This document shows, one piece after another, positions 1 to 5,919 of a DNA stretch of 5,919 nt. The notes under the pieces were generated by a model. The model saw only the letters and a program-made list of their open reading frames with translations, made no database searches and had not been told where the DNA came from. A program made the translations under genes and the position numbers. Every line of letters begins with the position of its first letter. The stretch's first letter is position 1. Source of the DNA: Bacteroidales bacterium (GTDB taxonomy: Bacteria > Bacteroidota > Bacteroidia > Bacteroidales > SM23-62); assembly GCA_016783865.1 (NCBI GenBank), contig JADHVS010000265.1, positions 1-5,919 on the forward strand, written 5' to 3'.

Positions 1-133
1 TTTGTTTGGCTCCGCCGAACTCACAGGTTTGTTTGGCTTCGCCGAACTCACAGGTTTGTTTGGCTTCGCCGAACTCACAGGTTTGTTTGGCTTCGCCGAA
101 CTCACAGGTTTGTTTGGCTTCGCCGAACTCAGG
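1..133. repeat. 27-bp tandem repeat array, each unit able to form a small hairpin
   Basis: Four full 27-bp units lie head to tail at 1-27, 28-54, 55-81 and 82-108. A fifth copy at 109-133 has lost two bases near its end. Units 2-4 are identical. Unit 1 differs by one base, C instead of T at unit position 12. Each unit begins TTTGTTTGGC and ends GAACTCACAGG. Its core TTTGGC / GCCGAA can pair as a 6-bp stem (one G-U wobble) around a 3-base loop, and the unit 1 change falls in that loop. The first unit begins exactly at base 1, so the array probably extends beyond the left edge. The final GAACTC is repeated 8 bp further on (125-130 and 133-138). I infer a non-coding minisatellite-like array. Coding as the tail of an upstream gene is not excluded, because 27 bp is nine codons and contains no stop in any plus-strand frame. 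Confidence 0.93.
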
Positions 134-142
134 AACTCGTTT

Positions 143-176
143 CCCCGTAGCTTGCTGCGGGGTTAGCGAGCGCAAT
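143..176. repeat. Hairpin repeat element, copy 1 (CTTG loop followed by AGCGCAAT)
   Basis: Bases 143-150 (CCCCGTAG) pair with 155-162 (CTGCGGGG), with one G-T wobble, around a CTTG tetraloop at 151-154. The octamer AGCGCAAT follows at 169-176. A second diverged copy of the same arrangement lies about 60 bp downstream, which is why I treat this as a repeat element and not a chance palindrome. No T-run follows the stem on either strand, so a classical intrinsic terminator is unlikely. The function is not known. Confidence 0.75.
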
Positions 177-202
177 TAAAAATTTATATAAAGATCGATG
201 AT

Positions 203-242
203 TCCTCGCAGCTTGCTGCAAGGAGAGTCAATGTAGCGCAAT
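203..242. repeat. Hairpin repeat element, copy 2 (diverged)
   Basis: Bases 203-211 pair with 216-224 around the same CTTG loop at 212-215, with a single C/A mismatch (207 against 220). The octamer AGCGCAAT recurs at 235-242. Both copies share the core GCTTGCTGC, the CTTG loop and the trailing octamer. The outer stem bases differ, and the gap between hairpin and octamer is 6 bp in copy 1 and 10 bp here. Eight of nine stem positions still pair despite this drift, suggesting that the structure has been kept. I see no T-run that would make it a terminator. Confidence 0.68.
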
Positions 243-341
243 ATACTAATAGAATTAATACCGTAGGAATTAATATTAATGAACCAGGAATCAAAAATCA
301 CGAACTATTTCCATTTATTTTCGTAAATATGCGGTAGTGTA
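243..341 (+). other. AT-rich leader upstream of the CotH-family gene
   Basis: This stretch carries no gene. It contains a 9-bp direct repeat GAATTAATA at 252-260 and 267-275, and a perfect 12-bp palindrome ATTAATATTAAT at 269-280 that overlaps the second copy. The promoter of the downstream gene should lie here or further upstream. The only match resembling the Bacteroidota -7 box (TAnnTTTG) is TATTTTCG at 316-323, one base off. No TTTG-like -33 box sits at a suitable distance before it, so I do not call a promoter. No purine-rich ribosome binding site precedes the ATG at 342. An in-frame TAA at 324-326 limits how far upstream translation could begin. Confidence 0.5.
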
Positions 342-3300
342 ATGAAAAGAACTGTTTTTTATATCGTATTCCTCTTCATTTTTCTGGTTTCCGGACAGAC
401 CCAGGTGATTGTTAATGAGGTAATGGCTTACAACACCTCGACCATCCTGAATCCTCAAACAGGACTATATACCGACTGGATTGAACTTTACAACACCAGT
501 GAAAAACCCTATGACCTGACATACATTTCGCTTAGTGATGAATACATTGATCCGGGAAAATGGATATTCCCGTCAGGAACCATAATCGGTCCGGGTGAAT
601 ATCTTATCATATGGGCCGACCAGCCAGAACGGCCAGTCGCCGGATTACACGCCACCTTTAAACTGGATGTAGCCGGAGAATCAATTTTCCTGACCAACCT
701 TGGAACAGGTCAAATGATTGATTCAATTACCTTCAGCCGGCAATTTGAAAATGTGGCCTTCGGGAATAACAATGACGGTGAACATGTGTATTTGTCCAAT
801 CCCACACCAGGTAGTATAAATGATCATAACTCAGGCTATAAACTGGCCTTCGGAATTCAATTCGATCCGTTACCTGGTTTATACCCTGGTCCCCAAAATG
901 TAATACTTTCATGGCATGGAACAGGTGCCACCATTCGATATACGCTCGACGGATCTGAGCCAGGTGAAAATTCTGATATTTATAGTGGACCGTTGGCTGT
1001 GAATTCAAATACAGTGATCAGGACAAAAATATGGGCTGCAGGTTATGAACCAGGTTGGATAGAAACAGGAACTTACATTATCGGGCAAACATTTAACCTA
1101 CCTGTTTTTTCTCTGACAACTGATCCGCCCAATCTATGGGATGACTATACTGGTATCTATGTTCAGGGACTGAATGGCATCCCGGGGTATTGTAATGACC
1201 AGCCAATGAATTTTAACCAGGATTGGGAACGCCCCCTCAGCCTGGAATATTTTGATCTTACCGGGAAACGTATCCTTCATATCGACGGAGGGACAAAGAT
1301 CTTCGGGGGATGCAGCCGGGGATTCGAGATGAAATCGCTGGCGTTTTATGCACGCAGCCAGTATGGCGCCAACGAAATCAGGTATCCCTTTTTCCGGGAA
1401 AAGGATATCGACTGGTTCAAGGAACTGGTCTTCCGTAACTCGGGAAATGATTTTCAATATACCATGATCAGGGACGGAGTGATGCAGGCTGTCGTAAAAG
1501 GTCGCATGGACCTGGATGTACAGGCTTTTGAACCGGTTCACATATTCCTCAACGGGGAATACTGGGGAATTCACAACCTGAGAGAGAAGCTCAATGAACA
1601 TTATATCTATTCTAATTACAGGATCCCACCGGAGGAAATTGACTTCATTAAAAACAGGAACCAGGTTTTCGCCGGAACATACACTAATTATTCCCAGTTG
1701 AATAACTACCTGGCAACAAACAGCCTCTCCCCGCAGGAAAATTATGATTGGGTGGCAAGTAAAATGGATGTGTATGAATACATGAATTACCTGATGACGC
1801 AAATGTTTTTCGGGAATGATGACTGGCCAGGTAATAACCTGAAATACTGGCGTCAGAATACTACGGATGGCAAATGGCGCTGGATCCTGTTTGACCTTGA
1901 CTTCGGCATGGGTTTGTATGGTTTCGAACCGGCACAGGATATGTTCAGTTTTTCAACTGCCGAAAATGGACCGTCCTGGCCTAATCCTCCATGGTCTACC
2001 CTGATTATCAGGAGATTATTTGAAAATGAAGGATTCCGGGATGAATTCATCCGGAAATATATGATGCACCTGAATACAACTTTTCATGAAGACAGGGTTG
2101 TACAGGTGATCGACTCGATCTACGGAATGATCGCCGGTGATTTCCCTGTTCATTTCAACCGGTGGCATCAGCCCTGGTCCATAGAACAATGGGAGGCTAA
2201 TATTGAACAGCTAAGGGAATTTGCCCGCCTGCGTCCGGATTTTGTCTGGCAAAACATGAGGCGTTTTTTCTCTCTCGGGGATGTAATAATGCTCAAAATT
2301 GAAAATAGTGATACTTCCGGAAAAGTTATAGTGAATGGATTTGAAATCCCTGCTGATGGTTTATCCGGAAGGTTCTTTAAAGGATTTCCCATGGAGCTTG
2401 AAGCATTGCCAGCAGCTGAAAATACATTTTCACATTGGGAATTATCATCCGGTGGCTTTCATCAGGAAGTCCTGCTGCCCAGCCGTTCAACCTGGAAATA
2501 TTTTGATAAAGGTTATTCCCCCGGAGCAGGCTGGAACCTCGAAGCCTTTAATGACGCCTCCTGGGATGAGGGCCCGGCCGAACTGGGATACGGAGATAAT
2601 AATGAAACCACTGTCCTGAATTACGGTCCCGATCCCGACAATAAATACATTACCTATTATTTCCGCAATGAATTTGAAGTAACAGATATCTCAAACTTTA
2701 CAGGTTTTACAATTAACCTTATGCGCGATGATGGAGCAGTTATCTATGTAAATGGTGAAGAAGTACTCAGATCAAACATGCCATCAGGAGATATCGGATA
2801 CGACACCTATTCTTTAACCTTTGTCGGTGGTGATGAAGAATTTTCTTATTTCAATTACCAGCTGGATGAGTTGCCAATCCAAACGGGAACCAATTACATT
2901 GCTGTTGAAATCCATCAGTCAGGTCCGGGAAGTTCGGATATCAGCTTTGACCTGGAGCTTTCGGGTAATTATTACTCTGCTGGTGAAACAACTTTTCTGT
3001 ATGGCTCCCGGATTAACTTCGAACCTTCTGAAGGAATTTCTATCAAACCCGTTTTTAAAACAGCAGATGAAATACCAGAACTCATTATTAATGAATTCAT
3101 GGCTGACAATCTAACGGCATATCCGGATGAATCTGGCCAATTTGAAGACTGGATCGAGATCTTTAATGCAGGACAACAGGTAGTAAACCTGGCTGGATTC
3201 TATTTTACCGATGATCTTAATGATCCATTCAAATGGAAGATCCCTGATACTTATCCCGATCAGACCACCATCCATTCCGGAGAATACCTGGTACTATTTG

Positions 3301-3812
3301 CCGACCAGGATACCATGCAGGGACCTCTTCATCTGAACTTCAGGCTAGGTGCCATAGGGGAGGAAATTGGTATATCTACTATATTTCAGGATCAGTTCAC
3401 CTGGATCGATTCAGTCATATTCGGACCACAAACAACCGATCAATCATTTGGCCGGTACCCGGATGGGGCATCCAGCTGGAACATGATGGTCCAATACACT
3501 CCCGGTGCTTCTAATTTATTCACATCTAACCAGGAATACCAGGCCCGGCATTTCCAGATGGAGTTATTCCCAAATCCGGCCAATGATCTGCTTTATATTC
3601 ATATTGGAAACATTTCCCGTTATCCGGCAGAAGCAAGTTTTGAACTACAACTATTCGACCTTACAGGCCGGCTCATCCTCAGACAGGATTTGATTAATCC
3701 TGATCCTGATTTCACCTACACCCTGGATCTGTCAATAGTTCCTTCAGGATTCTATCTTCTGAAAGCCGGCAACGGGAACCAGGAGGTCATCGAAAGGCTG
3801 GTCATACAATAA
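342..3812 (+). CDS. Secreted multidomain CotH-family (atypical kinase fold) protein with T9SS type A sorting domain
   Basis: Residues 1-18 or so form a signal peptide (MKRT, then a hydrophobic stretch ending VSG). Domains by eye: lamin-tail-like domain about 22-160 (NEVMAYN, DWIELYN); chitobiase/hexosaminidase C-terminal-like domain about 174-248 (IRYTLDGSEP at 198-207); CotH kinase domain about 250-645; InlB-like repeat starting about 658; beta-sandwich about 716-875; second lamin-tail-like domain about 913-1058; T9SS sorting domain 1073-1156 (MELFPNPAND, then FDLTGR and a final SGFYLLKAGN segment). In the kinase domain, NDDWPGNN (492-499) resembles the catalytic loop, with D494 the likely catalytic Asp and N499 a metal ligand. 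FDLDFG (517-522) matches the second metal-binding motif, and YWGIHNLREK (407-416) is also typical. Bacillus CotH phosphorylates spore-coat proteins; the substrate of large Bacteroidota homologues is unknown to me. ATG 342 is the first ATG after the in-frame stop at 324-326 and gives a proper signal peptide. The protein is probably surface-anchored or released through T9SS. Confidence 0.95.
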   Translation: MKRTVFYIVFLFIFLVSGQTQVIVNEVMAYNTSTILNPQTGLYTDWIELYNTSEKPYDLTYISLSDEYIDPGKWIFPSGTIIGPGEYLIIWADQPERPVAGLHATFKLDVAGESIFLTNLGTGQMIDSITFSRQFENVAFGNNNDGEHVYLSNPTPGSINDHNSGYKLAFGIQFDPLPGLYPGPQNVILSWHGTGATIRYTLDGSEPGENSDIYSGPLAVNSNTVIRTKIWAAGYEPGWIETGTYIIGQTFNLPVFSLTTDPPNLWDDYTGIYVQGLNGIPGYCNDQPMNFNQDWERPLSLEYFDLTGKRILHIDGGTKIFGGCSRGFEMKSLAFYARSQYGANEIRYPFFREKDIDWFKELVFRNSGNDFQYTMIRDGVMQAVVKGRMDLDVQAFEPVHIFLNGEYWGIHNLREKLNEHYIYSNYRIPPEEIDFIKNRNQVFAGTYTNYSQLNNYLATNSLSPQENYDWVASKMDVYEYMNYLMTQMFFGNDDWPGNNLKYWRQNTTDGKWRWILFDLDFGMGLYGFEPAQDMFSFSTAENGPSWPNPPWSTLIIRRLFENEGFRDEFIRKYMMHLNTTFHEDRVVQVIDSIYGMIAGDFPVHFNRWHQPWSIEQWEANIEQLREFARLRPDFVWQNMRRFFSLGDVIMLKIENSDTSGKVIVNGFEIPADGLSGRFFKGFPMELEALPAAENTFSHWELSSGGFHQEVLLPSRSTWKYFDKGYSPGAGWNLEAFNDASWDEGPAELGYGDNNETTVLNYGPDPDNKYITYYFRNEFEVTDISNFTGFTINLMRDDGAVIYVNGEEVLRSNMPSGDIGYDTYSLTFVGGDEEFSYFNYQLDELPIQTGTNYIAVEIHQSGPGSSDISFDLELSGNYYSAGETTFLYGSRINFEPSEGISIKPVFKTADEIPELIINEFMADNLTAYPDESGQFEDWIEIFNAGQQVVNLAGFYFTDDLNDPFKWKIPDTYPDQTTIHSGEYLVLFADQDTMQGPLHLNFRLGAIGEEIGISTIFQDQFTWIDSVIFGPQTTDQSFGRYPDGASSWNMMVQYTPGASNLFTSNQEYQARHFQMELFPNPANDLLYIHIGNISRYPAEASFELQLFDLTGRLILRQDLINPDPDFTYTLDLSIVPSGFYLLKAGNGNQEVIERLVIQ

Positions 3813-3878
3813 CCAAAAAAACATAATGGACGTCCTTTTCTATAAAAAGTTCCTGGAAGAGGTAAATGAAGCTTAAGA

Positions 3879-3957
3879 GTCTGCAAGTCCCGGGTCCACA
3901 ACTCCTCAAGTAATAGTAAACAAGTCCCAAGCCTCACACTCACAAAGACTTGCAGAC
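3879..3957. repeat. Perfect 11-bp inverted repeat with 57-base spacer in the convergent intergenic region
   Basis: GTCTGCAAGTC at 3879-3889 is the exact reverse complement of GACTTGCAGAC at 3947-3957. The 57-base spacer is rich in A and C on the plus strand and poor in G. It contains a second copy of CAAGTCCC (3921-3928), which repeats 3884-3891, where the first copy overlaps the left arm. A weaker direct echo of the right arm, ACTCGTGGAC, lies at 3964-3973 and touches the gcvP stop codon. The long spacer and lack of an adjacent T-run argue against a standard intrinsic terminator, although it sits where both convergent transcripts must end. It may be a small dispersed repeat or a long-range stem in either mRNA; this is inference. 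Confidence 0.7.
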
Positions 3958-3972
3958 CAGAAAACTCGTGGA

Positions 3973-5919
3973 CTATTTCTTGTAGGCATCTGTGGGTAAA
4001 CAAGTGCACACCAGGTTCCGGTCCCCATAGGCATCATCCACTCTCCCTACTGCCGGCCAGAATTTGTTTTCTTCCACCCATTTCAGAGGGAAGGCAGCCT
4101 GTTTTCTTGTGTAGGGATGCGGCCAGTCGTCACGCGTAACCTCTAACTGGGTATGCGGAGAATTTTTCAGCGGATTATCGTTCGGATCGGATTTCCCGTT
4201 TTTTATATCCATTATCTCCTTATGGATGGCAACCAGGGCTGAGATAAAGCGGTCTAACTCACCGAGCGATTCACTCTCAGTAGGTTCCACCATCAGGGTA
4301 CCGTGAACCGGGAATGAAAGCGTAGGTGCATGAAAACCAAAGTCCATCAAACGTTTCGCAATATCGGCCTCTGTTATGTTAGCCAGTTCTTTGAAATTCC
4401 TGCATTCCAGAATCATCTCATGGCCCACGAATCCATTTTTTCCTTTATATAAAATATCATAATGCTCACCCAGGGATGATGCCAGGTAATTGGCATTCAG
4501 GATAGCCATCTTCGTTGCATAGGTTAATCCTTCCCCGCCCATTAACTTAATATAGGCGTGCGAAATAGTCAGGATGGATGCACTGCCCCAGGGAGATCCG
4601 GAAACAGCAGGTATACCATTTATCCCACCTGTTGCTATCACGGGATGAGCGGGCAGAAATTCCACCAGGTGCCCGGCGACAGCAATCGGTCCCATCCCGG
4701 GACCCCCGCCGCCATGTGGTATGGCAAATGTCTTATGCAGGTTTAAATGACATACATCGGCTCCAATCACGGCAGGATTGGTCAGTCCCACCTGCGCATT
4801 CATATTGGCGCCATCCATATAAACCTGTCCACCGTATTCATGGATCACATCAATCATCTTCCTGACCTCCTCTTCAAAAACGCCATGAGTGGATGGATAG
4901 GTGATCATAAAAGCGCCCAGGTTATCTTTATGCTCTTTTGCCAAAGATGCAAGGCAATCGAGGTTTATATTACCCTTTTCATCACAATCAACCACTATCA
5001 CCTTCATGCCTGCCATTACTGCACTGGCCGGGTTGGTGCCATGGGCCGAGGCCGGGATAAGGCATACATCCCGGTTATGATCGCCCCTGCTCTGGTGATA
5101 TGCACGGATGACAATAAGGCCTGTATACTCTCCCGATGCGCCGGAATTAGGCATAAATGAGATCTCATCGAAACCCGTGATCGTCTTTAAATCCTTCGCC
5201 AGGTCATTGATCAGTTCCTGGTATCCTTCAGCCTGGTTGAGGGGGACAAACGGATGCAGGTTGGCAAACTCAGGCCAGCTAAGGGGCAGCATTTCTACCG
5301 CAGCATTCAGTTTCATCGTGCATGAACCAAGAGAGATCATTGAATGGGTAAGTGAAATATCCTTCCGCTCAAGCTTTTTAATGTAACGCATCAATTCCGT
5401 CTCGGAGCGGTAACGGTGAAACACATCCTGGGTCATGAAATCTGAGGTTCGTTTAATCCCATCATGGATATCACCTTTGGCAACCTGCTCCAGAACTCCT
5501 GTTTTCCCTTTTACCGGAACAGCAAATATCTCCAGAAGAGTATGCAGGTCATCCAGCGTGGTTGTCTCATCCAGGCTAAGCTGAACAGACTGTTTGTCAA
5601 TATAATACAGATTAATATCCCTGGCTAAAGCATTCCGTTCAAGATCTTTTACCGTTACTCCGTCGGGAAGATGGATCCGCAATGTATCGAAGAACTGATC
5701 ATGAATCACTTTATAGTTCAGCTCTTTTAACCTCTTAGATAATGTGGTGGTAAGTAAATGGATCTGTTGTGCAATCCGTGTTAAACCATCCGGACCATGA
5801 TATACACCATACATGCCAGCCATTGAAGCAAGCAACGCCTGGGCAGTACAGATGTTAGAGGTTGCGCGTTCACGTTTTATATGCTGCTCGCGTGTTTGCA
5901 GGGCCATTCTTAACGCCGG
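3973..5919 (-). CDS. gcvP: Glycine dehydrogenase (decarboxylating), glycine cleavage system P-protein, C-terminal part
   Basis: GcvP uses pyridoxal phosphate (PLP) to decarboxylate glycine and passes the aminomethyl group to the lipoyl arm of H-protein in the cytoplasm. The 648 visible codons end at TAG (3973-3975) and run off the right edge. The codons before the Met at 5905-5907 read P-A-L-R and continue the family motif around RMALQTREQHI, so that Met is internal and not the start. About 300 N-terminal residues are outside the window, judged against the roughly 950-residue single-chain enzyme. The PLP lysine is K in HLNLHKTF (codon 4732-4734), followed by a glycine-rich GGGGPGMGP loop. Other family motifs are SLGSCTMKLNA, PNSGASGEYTGL, HGTNPASA, STHGVFEE, YMDGANMNAQVG, and KFWPAVGRVDDAYGDRN near the C-terminus. 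The single-chain form is present, because the N-terminal-half to C-terminal-half junction is continuous here. No frameshift is seen. No other gcv gene lies downstream; the neighbour is convergent. Confidence 0.97.
   Translation of the reverse strand, partial: PALRMALQTREQHIKRERATSNICTAQALLASMAGMYGVYHGPDGLTRIAQQIHLLTTTLSKRLKELNYKVIHDQFFDTLRIHLPDGVTVKDLERNALARDINLYYIDKQSVQLSLDETTTLDDLHTLLEIFAVPVKGKTGVLEQVAKGDIHDGIKRTSDFMTQDVFHRYRSETELMRYIKKLERKDISLTHSMISLGSCTMKLNAAVEMLPLSWPEFANLHPFVPLNQAEGYQELINDLAKDLKTITGFDEISFMPNSGASGEYTGLIVIRAYHQSRGDHNRDVCLIPASAHGTNPASAVMAGMKVIVVDCDEKGNINLDCLASLAKEHKDNLGAFMITYPSTHGVFEEEVRKMIDVIHEYGGQVYMDGANMNAQVGLTNPAVIGADVCHLNLHKTFAIPHGGGGPGMGPIAVAGHLVEFLPAHPVIATGGINGIPAVSGSPWGSASILTISHAYIKLMGGEGLTYATKMAILNANYLASSLGEHYDILYKGKNGFVGHEMILECRNFKELANITEADIAKRLMDFGFHAPTLSFPVHGTLMVEPTESESLGELDRFISALVAIHKEIMDIKNGKSDPNDNPLKNSPHTQLEVTRDDWPHPYTRKQAAFPLKWVEENKFWPAVGRVDDAYGDRNLVCTCLPTDAYKK

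Noticed and set aside
1..133. CRISPR array
   Set aside because: The 27-bp units follow each other directly with no unique spacers between them, so this is a tandem repeat.
143..224. The two CTTG-loop hairpins as intrinsic terminators of an upstream gene
   Set aside because: Neither stem is followed by a T-run on either strand, and the shared AGCGCAAT tail points to a repeat element instead.
316..323. TATTTTCG as a Bacteroidota -7 promoter box (TAnnTTTG) for the CotH gene
   Set aside because: It is one base off the consensus and no TTTG-like -33 box lies about 20 bp before it. In AT-rich DNA this match is not convincing.
1134..1802. Long open frame (222 codons) on the minus strand inside the CotH gene
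   Set aside because: It lies antisense to a well-supported gene, shows no recognisable domain, and its composition looks like a shadow of the coding frame. The other short frames opposite or within the CotH gene and gcvP were rejected for the same reason.
3828..3840. GGACGTCC followed by TTTT as a terminator of the CotH gene
   Set aside because: The 8-bp palindrome has no room for a loop and the T-run is only four bases, so no stable terminator hairpin forms.
5905..5907. Met codon as the start of the minus-strand gcvP gene
   Set aside because: The four codons before it (P-A-L-R) continue the conserved GcvP sequence without a stop, and the N-terminal third of the enzyme is missing. The gene is cut by the window edge, not short.

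Overview
The window looks like a piece of a Bacteroidota chromosome, probably an environmental Bacteroidales-like lineage. The main evidence is a large secreted protein that ends in a type A sorting domain of the type IX secretion system (T9SS), which is essentially confined to this phylum. Its combination of lamin-tail, chitobiase-C-like and CotH kinase domains fits the same origin. No clear Shine-Dalgarno sequence precedes its start codon, which is also usual for the phylum.

Layout. Positions 1-341 hold no supported gene but are dense in repeats. A 27-bp tandem array (five visible copies) starts at the window edge and probably continues to the left. Two diverged copies of a second hairpin element follow, and then an AT-rich leader with short palindromes. 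Positions 342-3812 (+) encode a 1156-residue secreted CotH-family protein. Positions 3813-3972 are a convergent intergenic spacer with a perfect 11-bp inverted repeat. Positions 3973-5919 (-) encode the C-terminal two thirds of glycine dehydrogenase (gcvP, the glycine cleavage system P-protein), cut by the right edge of the window.

The two genes converge, so they are not an operon and show no functional link. gcvP is core one-carbon metabolism, while the CotH protein is an exported accessory protein of unknown substrate. I see no defence system, mobile element, CRISPR array or RNA gene. The points most worth a second look are the structured repeats upstream of the CotH gene, the apparently nested domain arrangement within the CotH protein, and the inverted repeat between the two genes.
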